Part shown: piece after piece, positions 46,017 to 58,213 of the stretch
Layout: every line of letters starts with the position of its first letter
Numbering within the stretch: the first letter of the stretch is position 1
From: Rhipidocladum racemiflorum
Lineage: Eukaryota; Streptophyta; Magnoliopsida; Poales; Poaceae
Assembly: GCA_036346355.1 (NCBI GenBank)
Contig: CM070578.1
Location: 11,980,501 to 12,044,500 of the forward strand
DNA: 64,000 bases
Direction: 5' to 3'
Made by a program: the position numbers and the translations under genes
Notes under the pieces: generated by a model
What the model was told of the DNA's origin: nothing
Database searches by the model: none
The model's input: only the letters and a program-made list of their open reading frames with translations

Positions 46017-47482
46017 TAGGGGTGCAAACGTGCAAACAAGCCGACAGTTTCCAACCGACTGTTTGTCTGAATAAATTCATATCTTATTTGAAGTATAAAA
46101 TCGATATCCGTATTTTGTTTGGATATTGGAGTCGGATATGGATAATTTTTGTCGGATATGAAAACAGATTCGGGACAAAATTGTCTGTTAGATTCGGAGC
46201 TATCCTGATTTTTAATTGGACAGTATTTGGTAATTTATTTTGGATATTTGGATATCAGCCTAATAGGCAAGCACATAAAACCATAGGTTCATAAGTACAT
46301 GACCACCCTCTTACTCGCTTAGAGTGGGCCAGAGTGAGAAATTTGCCCATGAAGCTTTTTTCAATATTAAAATTAGTTTTTTATTTTTAAAAATTACAGG
46401 AAATCCAAATAAGCCAAGAAAAATAGCAAAGGAACTCAGCATAATTTCAAACAATTTAGGTAAATAAGATTGAAAATATGGAACTTTTTTAAAAAATACT
46501 TTTGAGCTTAATTATTGCAGTCATATTTGCTTGTTGAACTCCTAATGAGTTGCATTTTAAACATGTAGTATGATCGATTGATTCTTTTACGTGAGACACA
46601 TATGAGTTCTATTTCTGCGCGATATCCAACAAAATATCAGTAACCGAGACTACTTGCATTCGTCTTGACATGTATTCGCTCCATATTTATGAACGAGACA
46701 GTCCGCATTCGTATTCGTGTCTAGGGATGGCAATCGGGCACGGTGGGCAAGGGTAATGCTCGCTCATACCCATGCCCACCAGCTAAAATCTCCCCCACAG
46801 GCTTATCCTGCGAAGGGTGGTGAGTGAATAACCTCGCTCATACCCGTCGTCCGTGGGTGCCCGATACACGCGGGCATACCCGTGTGCCCACCGCCATTTT
46901 ATACAACCAACATATCATCATAAAGGTAATAAATATATTAAAAGAAAAACAACAGTTCAACCAAGGTTGGCTACTACTTTTCATAGTCAACGTCTAATAA
47001 ACATGCAGTATAGCTCACAGATATGTGTGCTCAACACAAATCATAAGTAACATAACACAAATCACAAGCAACATATGAGGATTTAGGATAAGGCATAGAA
47101 GAAAAATTAACTTGCTGACGGAAAATCAAGGGCCAAGAAGGGTGGAACCCTGGAATGCTTCTAGGATTTTTCAAACATGGTCAACTTGTCAATACTTATT
47201 ATCGGGTAATCGGGTAGAACGGGCACCGGTGAAGCTCCCCCATACCTATGCCCGTTTGCCCATCGGGCGAAGATTTGCCTCCACGAATATGCCTACGAGC
47301 AATAAAGGAGGAACATATTCAACTCTATTAGGGTTTTTACCACAAGTTCACAGATAATCGGGCAAAATTGCCATCCCTATTAGTGTCGGGCATTATCTAT
47401 ATTTGACTCCAATTTAGAGAAAAAATTGGAATATGTACAGGATGAACGATATCTGTCTGTATCTGCTCTGATTGCACCCCTA
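46017..47482. mobile_element. hAT element, non-autonomous, TSD GTGGCCAT
   Basis: Starts TAGGGGTGCAAAC and ends TTGCACCCCTA. The 8-bp duplication GTGGCCAT is perfect (46009-46016, 47483-47490). No transposase is encoded. A second hAT element is nested inside (46722-47379). A truncated relative lies at 49287-49866. Confidence 0.9.
46722..47379. mobile_element. Nested hAT element
   Basis: Termini TAGGGATGGCAATCGGG and TTGCCATCCCTA are inverted; the flanks TTCGTGTC (46714-46721) and TTAGTGTC (47380-47387) are an 8-bp TSD with one change. The related sequence at 49770-49800 runs through the insertion point without the element, which confirms the nesting. Interior words such as 'gggcatacccgtg' are the usual subterminal repeats. 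Confidence 0.88.
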
Positions 47483-47678
47483 GTGGCCATTGCTTCGTTA
47501 AGGTGGCAGTTGGAGATTGGTAGCATTAAATACTTTAAATTGTTCAATTAACAAACTTCAAATGACTATATTTCTTAAACCAGGTGTCCAATTTATAATC
47601 CATTAAAACCATAATATTCCCGGTGACAAGATCAACAAACCAAGACTCAAGTTGAGCATATTTTGCAACTGCAAATGT

Positions 47679-48453
47679 TGTTGGAAATATGCACAATATT
47701 TTTATTCCGGGTTTTATATTGAGACAAATATAACAAAAGATTAGAAATGCATAAAACAACAAGTAACACATTGTACTTCAAAATATGCTTAATTATTGTA
47801 AATTAATATAGTCGAATGATCACACGAACGACTTACAGTTGGGCTTGCTGAAGAATTAGAAGCAGTGCAGCGCAGACGCGGTCGTGGAAGTAGTCGACGT
47901 CGAAGAAGAAGCAGAGCGGTCACGCTGAAGCGCTGCCGAAAAACCTTAGTATCGCCCCGTGCAAGTGAATTCTGCAGCAATGACTCAGAGATACCGTTCA
48001 CCCTCCTTCACGGTGCACGCCGAGGAGGAAGGCCGGCGTGGTTCAACAGCTCAACACAACAGTACAGAGTTCAGAGAGGAGCAAGAAGAATGGAGGAGGA
48101 ATTCAGCGTCGCTGCCCTGGACGTCTCCAAGTATTTAAATATACATGCACTAGTATCTGACAACATTATGTCAGTTCAATATGGCAGTTACTAATAACTG
48201 ACAGCAGAATATCAATTAACGCACTAGAAACTGATGGCGTTTATGACACTTACATTGAATTGAAATATATTTTTAAATTGCATTTAAATAGAATGAATAG
48301 AGGGATATTGCAAGATTCAGCAAAATAAAAGGTGAATTGAAAGTGCCAGGAGACACACTACGACGTGGATTTTCACGCGAAAATACGCGAATACGCGTGC
48401 GCGCGTGTTTAGTCACTGTTCACCTTATGCTATTCTTATGCCAAGTATCAACA
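47679..48453. repeat. Probable copia LTR (Angela/BARE-like start)
   Basis: The start TGTTGGAAATATGC is the well-known start of Angela/BARE-type copia LTRs, and the segment ends ATCAACA. A TATA-like 'gtatttaaatata' lies at about 48130. A GC-rich stretch in the middle opens a 109-codon frame (47865-48194) with no known domain. The flanks do not match as a TSD, and no internal region was identified, so boundaries and orientation are uncertain. Confidence 0.4.
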
Positions 48454-48516
48454 GGTGGCAAGGACTCCACCTTTTAAGTTGCCTTTCCTCCACTTGGTTA
48501 GGCAATATGGTACTAA

Positions 48517-48754
48517 GGCCCCGTTTGGCAACTTGAAATCGAGCCGTTTCTATTAGATTCTGAAAGAAATCCAACCAAACGGGCTAAAGCTTAGAACGAT
48601 TCTCCTCGGATCGTTTCTTCTTTTTCCACTCTGTGGCCGAATCGGTCTCGACCCCGTTCCACCCGATTCACATAATCCTACCTGACACGTTTCTACCAAG
48701 AATCTGAAACCGTTTCCGTTTCTACTAGAATTTGGAACCGTACCAAACAGGGCC
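48517..48754. mobile_element. Tourist/PIF-Harbinger MITE, TSD TAA
   Basis: 238 bp starting GGCCCCGTTTGG and ending in the near-inverse CCAAACAGGGCC. TAA is present on both sides (48514-48516, 48755-48757), the typical Harbinger target. No ORF is present. Confidence 0.88.
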
Positions 48755-48757
48755 TAA

Positions 48758-49286
48758 ACCATGCATACATTGGAATTAAAAGAAATGAACCACCCATGGA
48801 CCAATTTCTAACAAATGTTCATATGAAGTCATCGTGTCATAGGCACAACCATGAGAATTTGGCAGTCTAGTTGGTCTGAAACCCCAAATGCAAGCCTAGC
48901 TATTTTGCCAAATATTTACAACTACTGTGGCTGCAATCCAAACACCACTAGATTACCAACTTATGCATCAATTTTGATAGTACGGACCGGTCGTCATCTG
49001 ACGCGTCGCCTAGGGCCCTACTTGCGTGCCGTCCAAGTTGGCTAACCGCTTAATTCAGTTTCCAGCGATCACTGAGCTCAAATCACCAAGACCCAACTTC
49101 TTGGAAAACTTTCATGCCATCCGGTATTTACAAGTTAGAACATAAGACGAAATACAAATAGAAAAGACGGGGTATTTGCGGCAGCAAAAAAGAAAGGAAA
49201 GGAAAGGAAAGGAAAAAAGAGAGAGATGAAAAATGCTTGGCAACTCAGTCGCTCCCACAAAACGAGGTGATAGCTTTTCGGGGGCA
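48758..49286. other. Unassigned non-coding DNA
   Basis: No gene or terminal repeat recognised. A (GGAAA)n run lies at about 49191-49216. Confidence 0.35.
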
Positions 49287-50531
49287 AAGTATATATCGAA
49301 CCTATTCGAAATTTTAATCGGATAATATCCGAAAAATTTATTTTGCATATGCGAATATCAGCTCAATAGACAAGCATATGAAGCCATAGATCACATGATT
49401 ACCCTCTCACCTGCCTAGAGTAGGCCAGAGAGAGAAATTGGCCCACAGGCTTTTTCAAATATTTAAATTAGGTTTTTATTTTTAGAAAATATAGAAAATC
49501 CAAATAAGTCAAGAAAAATAGCAAATAAACTTAGAATAATTCCAAACAATTTAGGTAAATATGTTCAACATAAGGATTTTTTTTTAAAAAAAATACTTTT
49601 GAGTTTAATTGTTATAGTCAAATTTGCTTGTTGAACTCCTAATGAGTTGCATTTTAAACATGTACGATTGATTGATTCTTTTACATGCGACCCATATGAG
49701 TTATGTTTTTGCGTGATATCTTCCTAAATATCCATGACCTGTATTCATGACCGAGACAATTCGCATTTATATTCATGTCCGATATTATCCGTATTCGACT
49801 GCAATTCTCAAAAACAATATTAAATAGGATATGAAATAAACAATATCCAGGTATCCGCTCCAATACGAGAAAATTGTCATTCTGCCACTCTCAAGATGCG
49901 GTTTCACCCAAATGCCACTCCGGACATTGCAATCGCCAAAATGACACTCCCTTCGATTTCACTTCATTTCCATGCCATTTTGGTCTATTTCGGTGGATTT
50001 TCCTTGTGAAATGACACTTCTGCCCACGGGTAGAATCGGTAGATAGATACTTCCTCCGAGACCCTTTTTTTAATTCTACGTCTCTATTTATTCTCTTAAC
50101 TATATTTATTTATTTATGAGATTTGATAAATATTATCACTACTTTGTGTTAGTGGTAATTAATAAATGCATATAGTTGACAGAAAATAAATAGAGAGATA
50201 AAAGAAAAAATTCGTTAAATAATATTTTTATATTTGTGAAGAAGGCCCTAACCAGTGGGCAGCGGATGAGTTATACATCAAGGCATGCACCGCGCACCTA
50301 GACGAGAAAAGTAACACGAGAGAAGACCTGCGAGTGGGCCTAAGGGCAAAATGGTCACTCCAACACGAAAATAGGCTGAAAATCATTTTAAAGCCCCAAA
50401 ATGGCATGCCAGCGAGTTTCCAACTCTTGAGGGTGGCATTTTATAGTGTGCAATGTCCGGAGTGGCATTTGGGTGAAACCGCATCTTGAGAGTGGCAGAA
50501 TGACAATTTTCTCCTCCAATACACCCTTACT
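49287..50531. mobile_element. Truncated hAT element split by a Mutator-like MITE
   Basis: 49287-49866 is a diverged copy of 46190-46720 ('ggccagagagagaaatt', 'aatccaaataagtcaag', 'tgttgaactcctaatgagt'). Its right end continues at 50514-50531 ('ctccaatacaccctta'), after the MITE at 49867-50513. The left terminus is missing. Confidence 0.75.
49867..50513. mobile_element. Mutator-like MITE with 65-bp perfect TIRs
   Basis: The first 65 bp (GAGAAAATTGTCATTCTGCC onward) return as an exact inverse at the right end. CTCCAATAC is duplicated at 49858-49866 and 50514-50522, the 9-bp TSD of the Mutator superfamily. The inner arms continue as a weaker inverted repeat. No transposase is encoded. Perfect TIRs suggest recent movement or recent homogenisation. 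Confidence 0.93.
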
Positions 50532-51440
50532 TCTGATAGAGAGCTGGGCAAGAGGGCAAAAACTCTTTATCTTGTCGTCTACTTCACGCAGACACGCACT
50601 ACCAAATTTGCTCGTGTAACATGCAATTCTCCGTGTCGAAAAGGATTTCCATATTTAGGCCTCGGCATTCTCGTGGCAGCACCATAGCGTGTGGTTCTGA
50701 GTTTTCTTTAGAGTAAACTTTTTTTTTAAATGACATAAATAAAACCATGTTTTTAATTTTTTACAAACATAACCTATAACCATTGTGCCACCACACGACT
50801 AGGCTCAATCACTCGGTGAAGTAGCGACTAACTAATGTGGCTGGGCCATTCACGCTATGAAACCATGATTGAGGCCTCGGCCTGCCATGTGGCTCAGTTG
50901 CGAGGCGATGGCACGACTGAGGCCCATGCGACACAATGCTCGGCCGAAACGCGATTGAGGCTAATCGATAATCGCAGAACATGCCTGTGACCGAGCCGAG
51001 TTGCATTCTCAACCCTCGACAGTAGGCTAGTTTTTTTAGATATAATTTAAATAAACTTAGGTTTGACTTTACCATTAAATGGTTGGAAGAGTTTTTTTTG
51101 TGTGAATAATTGTTAGTGGTAAAAAGTAGAGTTTGTTGACTACAATTGTTTGTACATAAATAATGTTTTAACCGTTTGACATGGCTGGAGAAGTGGCTTC
51201 CCCGCATTTCTCGAGAGCACAGGACAGTCACTCAAATGTTGAGTTGCCAACACATCACATGTGCTCTTTCCTTCAACTAAGCACCTCTGTTTTTCCTCAA
51301 AGCACATACTGCACCAAGTGTATGTCACCAGATTGGCTCGACTGCTTAAGTACATCAAAATCATATGAAACTAATTATCCAGATTTTGATTCAGACACAG
51401 TAGCACCTAATTCAACTGAATTATACCTATGAAGCTTGTC
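50532..51440. other. Unassigned non-coding DNA
   Basis: No recognised gene. The part at 50715-51060 starts and ends in T-rich sequence and has repeated 'gcctcg/cgaggc' words; a transposon origin is possible but no ends could be fixed. Confidence 0.3.
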
Positions 51441-51445
51441 GACTT

Positions 51446-52664
51446 TTACTTCATGAAGCCCCTTATCCTCTCCGCGTCACCATACCTCCAAGCATCTGAA
51501 TATATGTTTTCCAAGATCATGTAGCAGCCGCTCTTTGCAGGAGACATGCCCATTAATCTCGTTGAAATCCGTTCAGGCAAAGCTGCTAATACACCTCCAA
51601 GCATGGCCTCGTCAGGTTGGAAATGCATTTCCTCTAAGAGCTTCACTACCTCAACAACACGGCCAGCCCTTCCTAACGCATCAGCCATGCAAGAGTAATG
51701 CTTCAGCTCAGGCTCAACACCGCGCCGTTCCATCCCCCCGAAGAGAGCATACGCTTGTTCAACCATTCCTGAATGCGCACAAGCTGACAGTGCCATTCCT
51801 GAGAAAGGTGACCGAATTCGGTTCCAGTGCTTCGGCCTCCATTTCATCAGAAAGCCTCAACGCAACATCAGAACGCCCATTCAAACCATGGCCAAGGATC
51901 AGCTCGCTCCACGAGATAACATCCAGCCTGGGCATTCCCGCGAACAGCCTCTCAGCAAATGCAAAACGCCCCTAGCGACAGAGACATCGCCAGGAACCTC
52001 CAGATGCAGCACGCGTGCACGCTCCTCCTGTGGCGAACCGAGCTGCCCACACGCGAGTAGCAGGCTGACCATGACCACCACGTCCAGGCGTCCAGCTGCA
52101 CCCAGGCCGCCATCATCCCCTCGAAGAACCGCAGCGCCGCCTCGGGCTGCCCGCCTTGCGCGTACGCGGACAGAAGGACGTCCACAGGACGGCGACCCTC
52201 TCGTGCATTCCGTCGAACAGCCTCCGCGCGCCGGGGAGGTTGGACAGGCCGGCGTAGCAGACCACCAGCGCGGACGCCGCGTAGGGGTTTCCGTGCGCGC
52301 CGAGCTTGACAGAGAGCGCGTGGGAGGAGGCAGCGAGGGCCGCCGAGCTGGTGAGCGCGCAGGAGCGGAGGACGGGAGGCGGGGTGAAGTGGCCCGGCGG
52401 GATGCCCCGCGCCATCATGTCGCGGAAGGTGCTCAGCGCCTGCGCGGGACGGCCGGAGCGCGCGAGCGAGGCGACGAGGGCGTTGAAGGAGGCCGAGCGG
52501 TTGGCGACGCCCGTCGTCGTCTCGTCCGGAGCGCGGAATTTTGCGTGACGAAGGAAGTGGGCTTGCGGCGCGCGACTGGCCGTCCGTACTATCAATAAAG
52601 CGCCTGTGGGCTTGTGGGCTTGTGGAACCGAGTGATTTTTACGTATGTCTGTGAGAGGCCGCAA
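51446..52664 (-). pseudogene. PLS-class pentatricopeptide repeat protein, broken
   Basis: PPR proteins bind RNA in mitochondria or plastids. The minus strand encodes about ten typical helices in pieces: 'SFNALVASLARSGRPAQAL' (about 52480), 'DGMHERVAVLWT', 'LLSAYAQGGQPEAALRFF' and 'ALSACAHSGMVEQAYALF', with an E-domain-like end ('SGCYMILENIYSD', 'RIRGFMK') stopping at 51448. The frame changes near 52180, again twice between 52090 and 51960, and near 51800. There is no ATG ahead of the first repeat in its frame. At least four shifts and the missing start make a functional product unlikely; sequence error is the alternative, but the neighbouring esterase gene is clean. Confidence 0.8.
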
Positions 52665-52787
52665 TGAATCGGGCTGGATGTCCCCTGAGATGGCCTACAA
52701 AACATCCTATTACTTTTATGAGTTAATAGATGTTACGTTTTACCCTCTTATTTTTCACTCACTAAGGATTAACCTATCACTCTATCG

Positions 52788-54350
52788 GGCTTTGTTTGGT
52801 CCAATGTTAAGAAGTGGGTCAGTGGTTTTAACTTGCCAAGCACATGTGGGTTAAGAAGGGTTAATTTAACCCAATCAAAGTGTTTTAGCCCCCTAACTCG
52901 AGATTAAGTTGACAAAATAATTGGAAAAAAATTAGGTCACCCATTCGAACCCTCACACGATCGAGTTTTATTTTTCTGCTACTAACCCAGCTAACGCATG
53001 GAGTCATGGCAAACAGAATTTGACTAACCAGGTTAGTTGGCAACACAAGATTAGGTCAAGCTAACCTGGCGTGTCTAGGTAGGCTAAGTTAACTAACCTG
53101 ATTATTTTAGCCCGAATCAAACGCATCTCTATAAAACAAACTAGTGGCTCGATGAAACCAAAAGGGTCTTAAATAATACTTAGAGAGCAACTAACACATG
53201 ATATACCATTGGGAAGCCACCCCGACGGTATAGCATCCACCACCACAATAGTCCAACCCTCCCTCTCCTCTACCACCACAGCTTCACCTCTCGTCCCTCT
53301 CCCTCCCCACCTTCTTCCCTAGTGCTAGCTGCAGCTATGCGCCCCTCCTCCACCTCTCCCCGCCCCCTTCTCCCCCACCGGTGACCGACGACGACCTTGC
53401 TATCTCACCGTCTCCCTCTCCATCGTCATCCCCCGCCCCATTCAATCTAATATTCAGTATATCGTCGCCTCGGCGTTCCTCACTCCGTGCTGCCCACCTC
53501 CCTCCTCCACCGCCCAGCGTCCTCTGCTACCGCCCACCTTCGGATCACCACCTTCTTGCCCTCCCTCTACATCCAAGGGACATGTTGAATCCGTCGGCGA
53601 AGGCAGCACCCCTGCCGGCTGTCCCAAGAGAGAGTCCGTAGTTTTTAGGCACGAACTGTATATTATTCGTGCGATACTTGATTAGCATGCTGTGCCCCAT
53701 TGCTGACCCGTCGTACTTCTCCAATTCTGTCAAGCAACCTGTAACACCTGTGGTGGGTCCCACTGGGTAGGGTGAGAGTGATATAAGTGTTAGATCAGTA
53801 CCAACCAAGGGAGACGTGGAAAATATGAAATGAAATCTTGTTATCGTCCTCTACCTCTGTTTCCCTTTTCCCTTTTCTTTCTTCCTTGTTGCCTTGTTCT
53901 TCTCTTCGTTGCCACCCACAGCGTGATCGTCTCACGCGCCTGATTCTGAGCGCCAGGGGACATTACACAACCCCCTCCTCCCCACAAAAAAAAGAAAAGA
54001 ATATCGAACATACAATTAAAGAAATCACGCATTCAGATTTAGTTTAGGGTTAAACTAATTGTGCTAGCTAAGCATAACGTACTCACCTAGGTTCGCATAA
54101 CCCACCTAGATTAGCTTAACTGATTTTTCGTGTTCGGTCACAAACCTAGTTAGCCAAAATGCGCTAGCTAGGTTAGCAATGAAAATTACCGAGGTAACTT
54201 AGCTTATTCTATATTTTTGTGTGCTAGTTTAATCCTGGTTTAACAGGTTAAAAGGTTTTCAACGGATTGACCTAATTCTTCCGAACCCACTGGTCTTTGA
54301 CGGGTTACACCTTCAGTCCACCCCTTAACTCCGAATCAAACATGGTCCTA
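52788..54350. mobile_element. Pair of related MITE ends around a C-rich block
   Basis: 'gggctttgtttggtcc..tgttaag' at 52788 is an inverted relative of 'cttaact..gaatcaaacatggtcc' ending at about 54350, and also of 'agcccgaatcaaacgc' at 53111. So there are either two MITEs (about 52788-53130 and 54040-54350) or one larger element. Both arms contain 'ctaacctgg/ggttagc' words. No TSD could be fixed. Between them, 53230-53640 is C-rich with an 86-codon Pro/Ser-rich frame (53381-53641) of no known family. Confidence 0.4.
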
Positions 54351-54499
54351 AAAGAAGTTACTTTTCCACACAAACATGTCGAAAACATTCAATACAAAAT
54401 TGCAGTTTTCAAGCCAAATTCAGAACTTTCGCCTAGGGTTTGCACAGAAATAGAATGGGAATGGGAATGGGAAGTAATAATTGTGAAATCATGTGATGA

Positions 54500-56268
54500 A
54501 AAATTGGATTAATGATGAATTTGGTATTGCAAAGTGGTTGTGCTTATGACATGTGTGGTGCATGTGCATGTGTTGTTTCAGTTGATTATTTGATATGCTT
54601 GTGATAGCATGGTAATTGTTTTGCTTGATGCAATGCGCTCATGTGAGTGGTTGCATGGATTGATCTTGAGTCAAGTCGTGGACTTGTGCTCGTACACGGT
54701 TGTGTGTTTGTTCATGTGCAGGTGTTGCTTGAGGTCGAACGTGGTCGGTGACGGGACCGGAACTAGGTTCATGGAGGAACTGAGGTTCGAGACTAGGTTC
54801 AGGGAGGAATCGAGGTCTTGGTGGTCGAGGATGTCATGCGGAGCGTTCGGACTAGAGAACGGTGCACGTGGTTGCTAGTGAGTCACGTGAGTACGGCAGG
54901 TGGGCGTCTGGCGTGCGATTATGTCGTTTGAGGTAGCTTGCATGTATTGGGCCATGTTGGGCCAAGTGGAGATGCATGCGAACTCTTCTAGGGTTTTCTT
55001 ATAAATAGGGGGAGGTGCCCCCTGTTTATGGGGTGAGGGATTTAGGGTTTGTACTCTTTTGTTAGAGTATCAGAACCAGATTAGACAAAAAAAATAAAGA
55101 TTATTTTCTTCAGCGGCGCCTGTGCATGCGACCTTGTGTCCTGCGACCAGAGCGCATAAAATAGAAATAGAACAAGTGCTGTCATCGGGTTCTTGTGGGC
55201 GCTGTCGTACGCGTGTGGGAAGCGCGCACGGGCCTGGAATCTAGACGAGATCGGCGTTCAAACGAAGCAAAGTAAGGCAGCCGCACAAAAGAAAAATAGC
55301 AGGCATAGTCGGCGCTGTTCGAGCAGGTTGTATAACAGAGGCGGAGCCTTCAATTTCCTAGTCAAGATATCGAGAAGAAGCAACGGGCCGTTCGTCTGCT
55401 GTTCTTGATCGCGTTGATATTGGTGGTCTCTGCTTGCGAGTCCTTCTGTGTTCGTGAGTTTCTCTTTTTCCTTGATTGCATCTTGTGTGCCTACTGCTAA
55501 TCATTGGTGTAACCAAGAGTTAAGTATCTTCTAATTGTTGTTGACGTTAGGTTGGTTGGAACCCTTTTTTTTTTTTTTATATAAAAAAAACGAGTTGTGC
55601 TAATTGTTTACTGCTGTACACGTAGATCGAATTGTTTGCTATTCCATCTTGTTCTTTGGTGCAAGTAGCAGATTGGAGATTGAAAGGCATTGCAGCATCC
55701 GATCTATGAGTGCTACAGTAACTAGCGATTACTGTAGCAACAATAGTACTATAGCATTGCAAGTTCTCCGGCACAAAAACGAAGGTAATTTGCTAATCAG
55801 TGTTCACGATAGATTGATTCATTTTTCCTTTATGATAATTTTGATTTGATCTATTCCAAACCTTTATAGGGCATCAAGTTATTGATCTAAAAAGTTTGGT
55901 TGGTTAATTTCTTGTAGATTTTGTTTAATCACGAAATTAGGGTTTAATCAATTCGCGTCACTTTTGGAACAGTCAACTTGCGAAGCCTATAACTTTTGAT
56001 CCGTAGATCCGATTGAGTCGATTCTTGTTGGGTTAGTTTCTAAATTGAATCTAGTTTATACAGTAAAAATTTCACATCAATTGGACGGTTGGATCTCCGG
56101 GAATTCATGATTTAATGAACGTATATTAATCTGTTTTTGCGTGAAATCGAAGCGATTATTTGATTCCGATTTGGGGTGAATTTTTAGTAGATCAAAAAAT
56201 TTATTTTAGCTTCCGCACAATCATTCACCCCCCCTCTGATTGCTATACTAGTATATTTCGATCCTACA
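54500..56268 (+). mobile_element. Probable long-LTR copia fragment
   Basis: The end 'ttcacccccc..' with 'tttcgatcctaca' at 56228-56268 is characteristic of long copia LTR ends in grasses. A TATA-like 'cttataaatagggg' lies at about 54999. A 53-codon frame at 56272-56433 follows ('SFPYWKQ', gag-like). No left LTR boundary, second LTR or pol was found. A damaged remnant is the most likely reading. Confidence 0.4.
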
Positions 56269-56433
56269 ATAATGAACAACTTGACAGCTCTGAGCTTCCC
56301 CTACTGGAAACAAACCATTGATGTAGGTGATATAAGTATGAATTGGATATCCACAGATAAACAAAAGTCCAGAATCGTAGAATTTCTCTCATTAATTAAG
56401 AGAAAATTAGAAAGAAAAATATACACCGTTTAA

Positions 56434-57359
56434 TCATCTTATAGAACATGCATGGTTATAACGGTTAGATTAATTGACTATATTTGATTACTCCATGAAG
56501 TCCAGTAAATTTGTGCCGTCGATGCCGACAAGCGTGTCCTACTTCCATCCTTTCTGTAGGTTCATTTAGGCCACTTAGGATCCAAAACCTTTGCAAGCAT
56601 GCAGATCCCAGAATTTAACTTTGCGGCTTGCAGTAGTCTCCAACTCCAATCATCACCATCAGCCCCGCCCAAGACTGGACGAAATGGCCGCGCTTTGCAG
56701 GCGTACCACATCTCCCCTTCCCATCTCCTCCTTTGCCCACAACAGTGTCTAGATTCATCGTTCGCCAGGGAGAAGAAACGAGCTCGATCGCTTTAATGGA
56801 GGCAGGCAACAGGATTCCGGTTCCGTCCCTGTCTGATCCTTACTCCTGCCCGCACTTGTTATCCTGTCCTGTTCGTCCATCGACAAACACGCACGCGAAC
56901 ACACACTGGACTGGAGTGGTGGTCTCTTTTGCTCCTCTTTGCTCTGAACACGACCTTGAACTTTCTTAATCGCATGCGTCTTAATTCCATACGCTTGCAA
57001 TCAGAACGGTAGCTCTGTTTAGTCTTGCTTGTCGAGCTTGCGGACCGAACCGTTCTTCCCAAGCGTCGCTGTGAACTCTTTCTGGGAGAGAGAGAGAGAG
57101 AGAGAGAGTTACCATCCCGTGTACACCAGTGAAAAACCAAGACGTTTCTTTGATGATGGACATCTGCGAATCTGTCGGAATCATGAACCTCGGAAAGATT
57201 GCGGCACTAGACGGAGGATAATTTCAGAACTTTTCGCGTTTACGCCCGCTGCTCGCTTCCAACAAAACTTCTTGGAACTGTTGAAAGCCTTATATAAAAA
57301 GCTTGTCATCTTTCTTGAAAATTTTCAGTTCAACGTTGGGACTTAAAACTCTTCGGTCT
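56434..57359. other. Unassigned; (GA)n at 57086-57108
   Basis: Several short frames without recognised domains. A GA microsatellite lies at 57086-57108. No transposon ends were seen. Confidence 0.35.
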
Positions 57360-58213
57360 TGTTAGAGATAACTCAAATATTCAAATAGGTTTATTAGAGA
57401 TATGCTTAATATCTAAAGAGGAGTCCACATCTAGCACAACTCGGACTCTATTGGCTATATAATGTTACCCCTATGTACATGTAAATGCAACAAAATTAAT
57501 AGATTGTCTTTCGTGGTTTTTTTTCTCTTTTGTGAAGTTTTCTCATGTAAAATCTCCTATTTTACCATACTACTAACAAACGATATCGGAGCTTAGGGTT
57601 CAAGATCTACGTAGTTGCGCACCTGCGCCGGAGAGGAGGAAACACCCGGGGTGGCCATCGCATGGTTTCAGAGCGTATCAGGATTTCTGATCTACTCTGT
57701 GCGCGTCAGCATCGCTGTCATCCCACTTCGGCCTACTACTCTCGGATTCGTTCTCTGTTGGCGCCATCATCTTCCCCGACGATGTCCTCCACGCTCGGTA
57801 GGTCTCCGCGCCACGGCGCTCGTGCGACGCGCCGTCCACCGCCAACCTCCGATCGCCTATCGCCTCCTTCGGGTGACCGCCCCGCCTTCGGCTGCCTTTT
57901 CTCGGCCTCCACACCGGGGCGCCTCCGCGCCTCGGCCACCAGTGCCACCTGTCAGTGGCGCACCCTTCAGTTCAGTGTCGACCCTCCGCACCGGCCGTCA
58001 CTCCCAATCTCTGGCCCTTGTCGTCCGTCCGAGCCACATGACGCCCGCTCGGTCTTGCGTGACGTTGCTAGCTACGCACCACCTCCGATCGTGCGCTCGC
58101 CCGATGCAAAGTATCCTGAGCTCCGGCCGTCTCCACGGTCACCTGCCGTTCCGCCCGCCGCCTGCCCGCAACGCGCCTCCACACTACTCGGCCTTTAGCT
58201 TGCCGATCGGATT
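57360..58213 (+). mobile_element. Truncated copia element: 5' LTR and leader
   Basis: The LTR at 57360-57578 (219 bp) starts TGTTAGAGATAAC and ends CTACTAACA. It is followed by GATATCGGAGCT, close to the initiator-Met primer site of copia elements (GGTATCAGAGC). The following 630 bp is C-rich, with frames open on the plus strand (57615-58238) but no recognised gag. The element stops abruptly where gypsy sequence begins at about 58214. Confidence 0.65.

Noticed and set aside
47865..48194. 109-codon basic ORF as a small gene
   Set aside because: It lies within a probable LTR, has a low-complexity Arg-rich start and no conserved domain.
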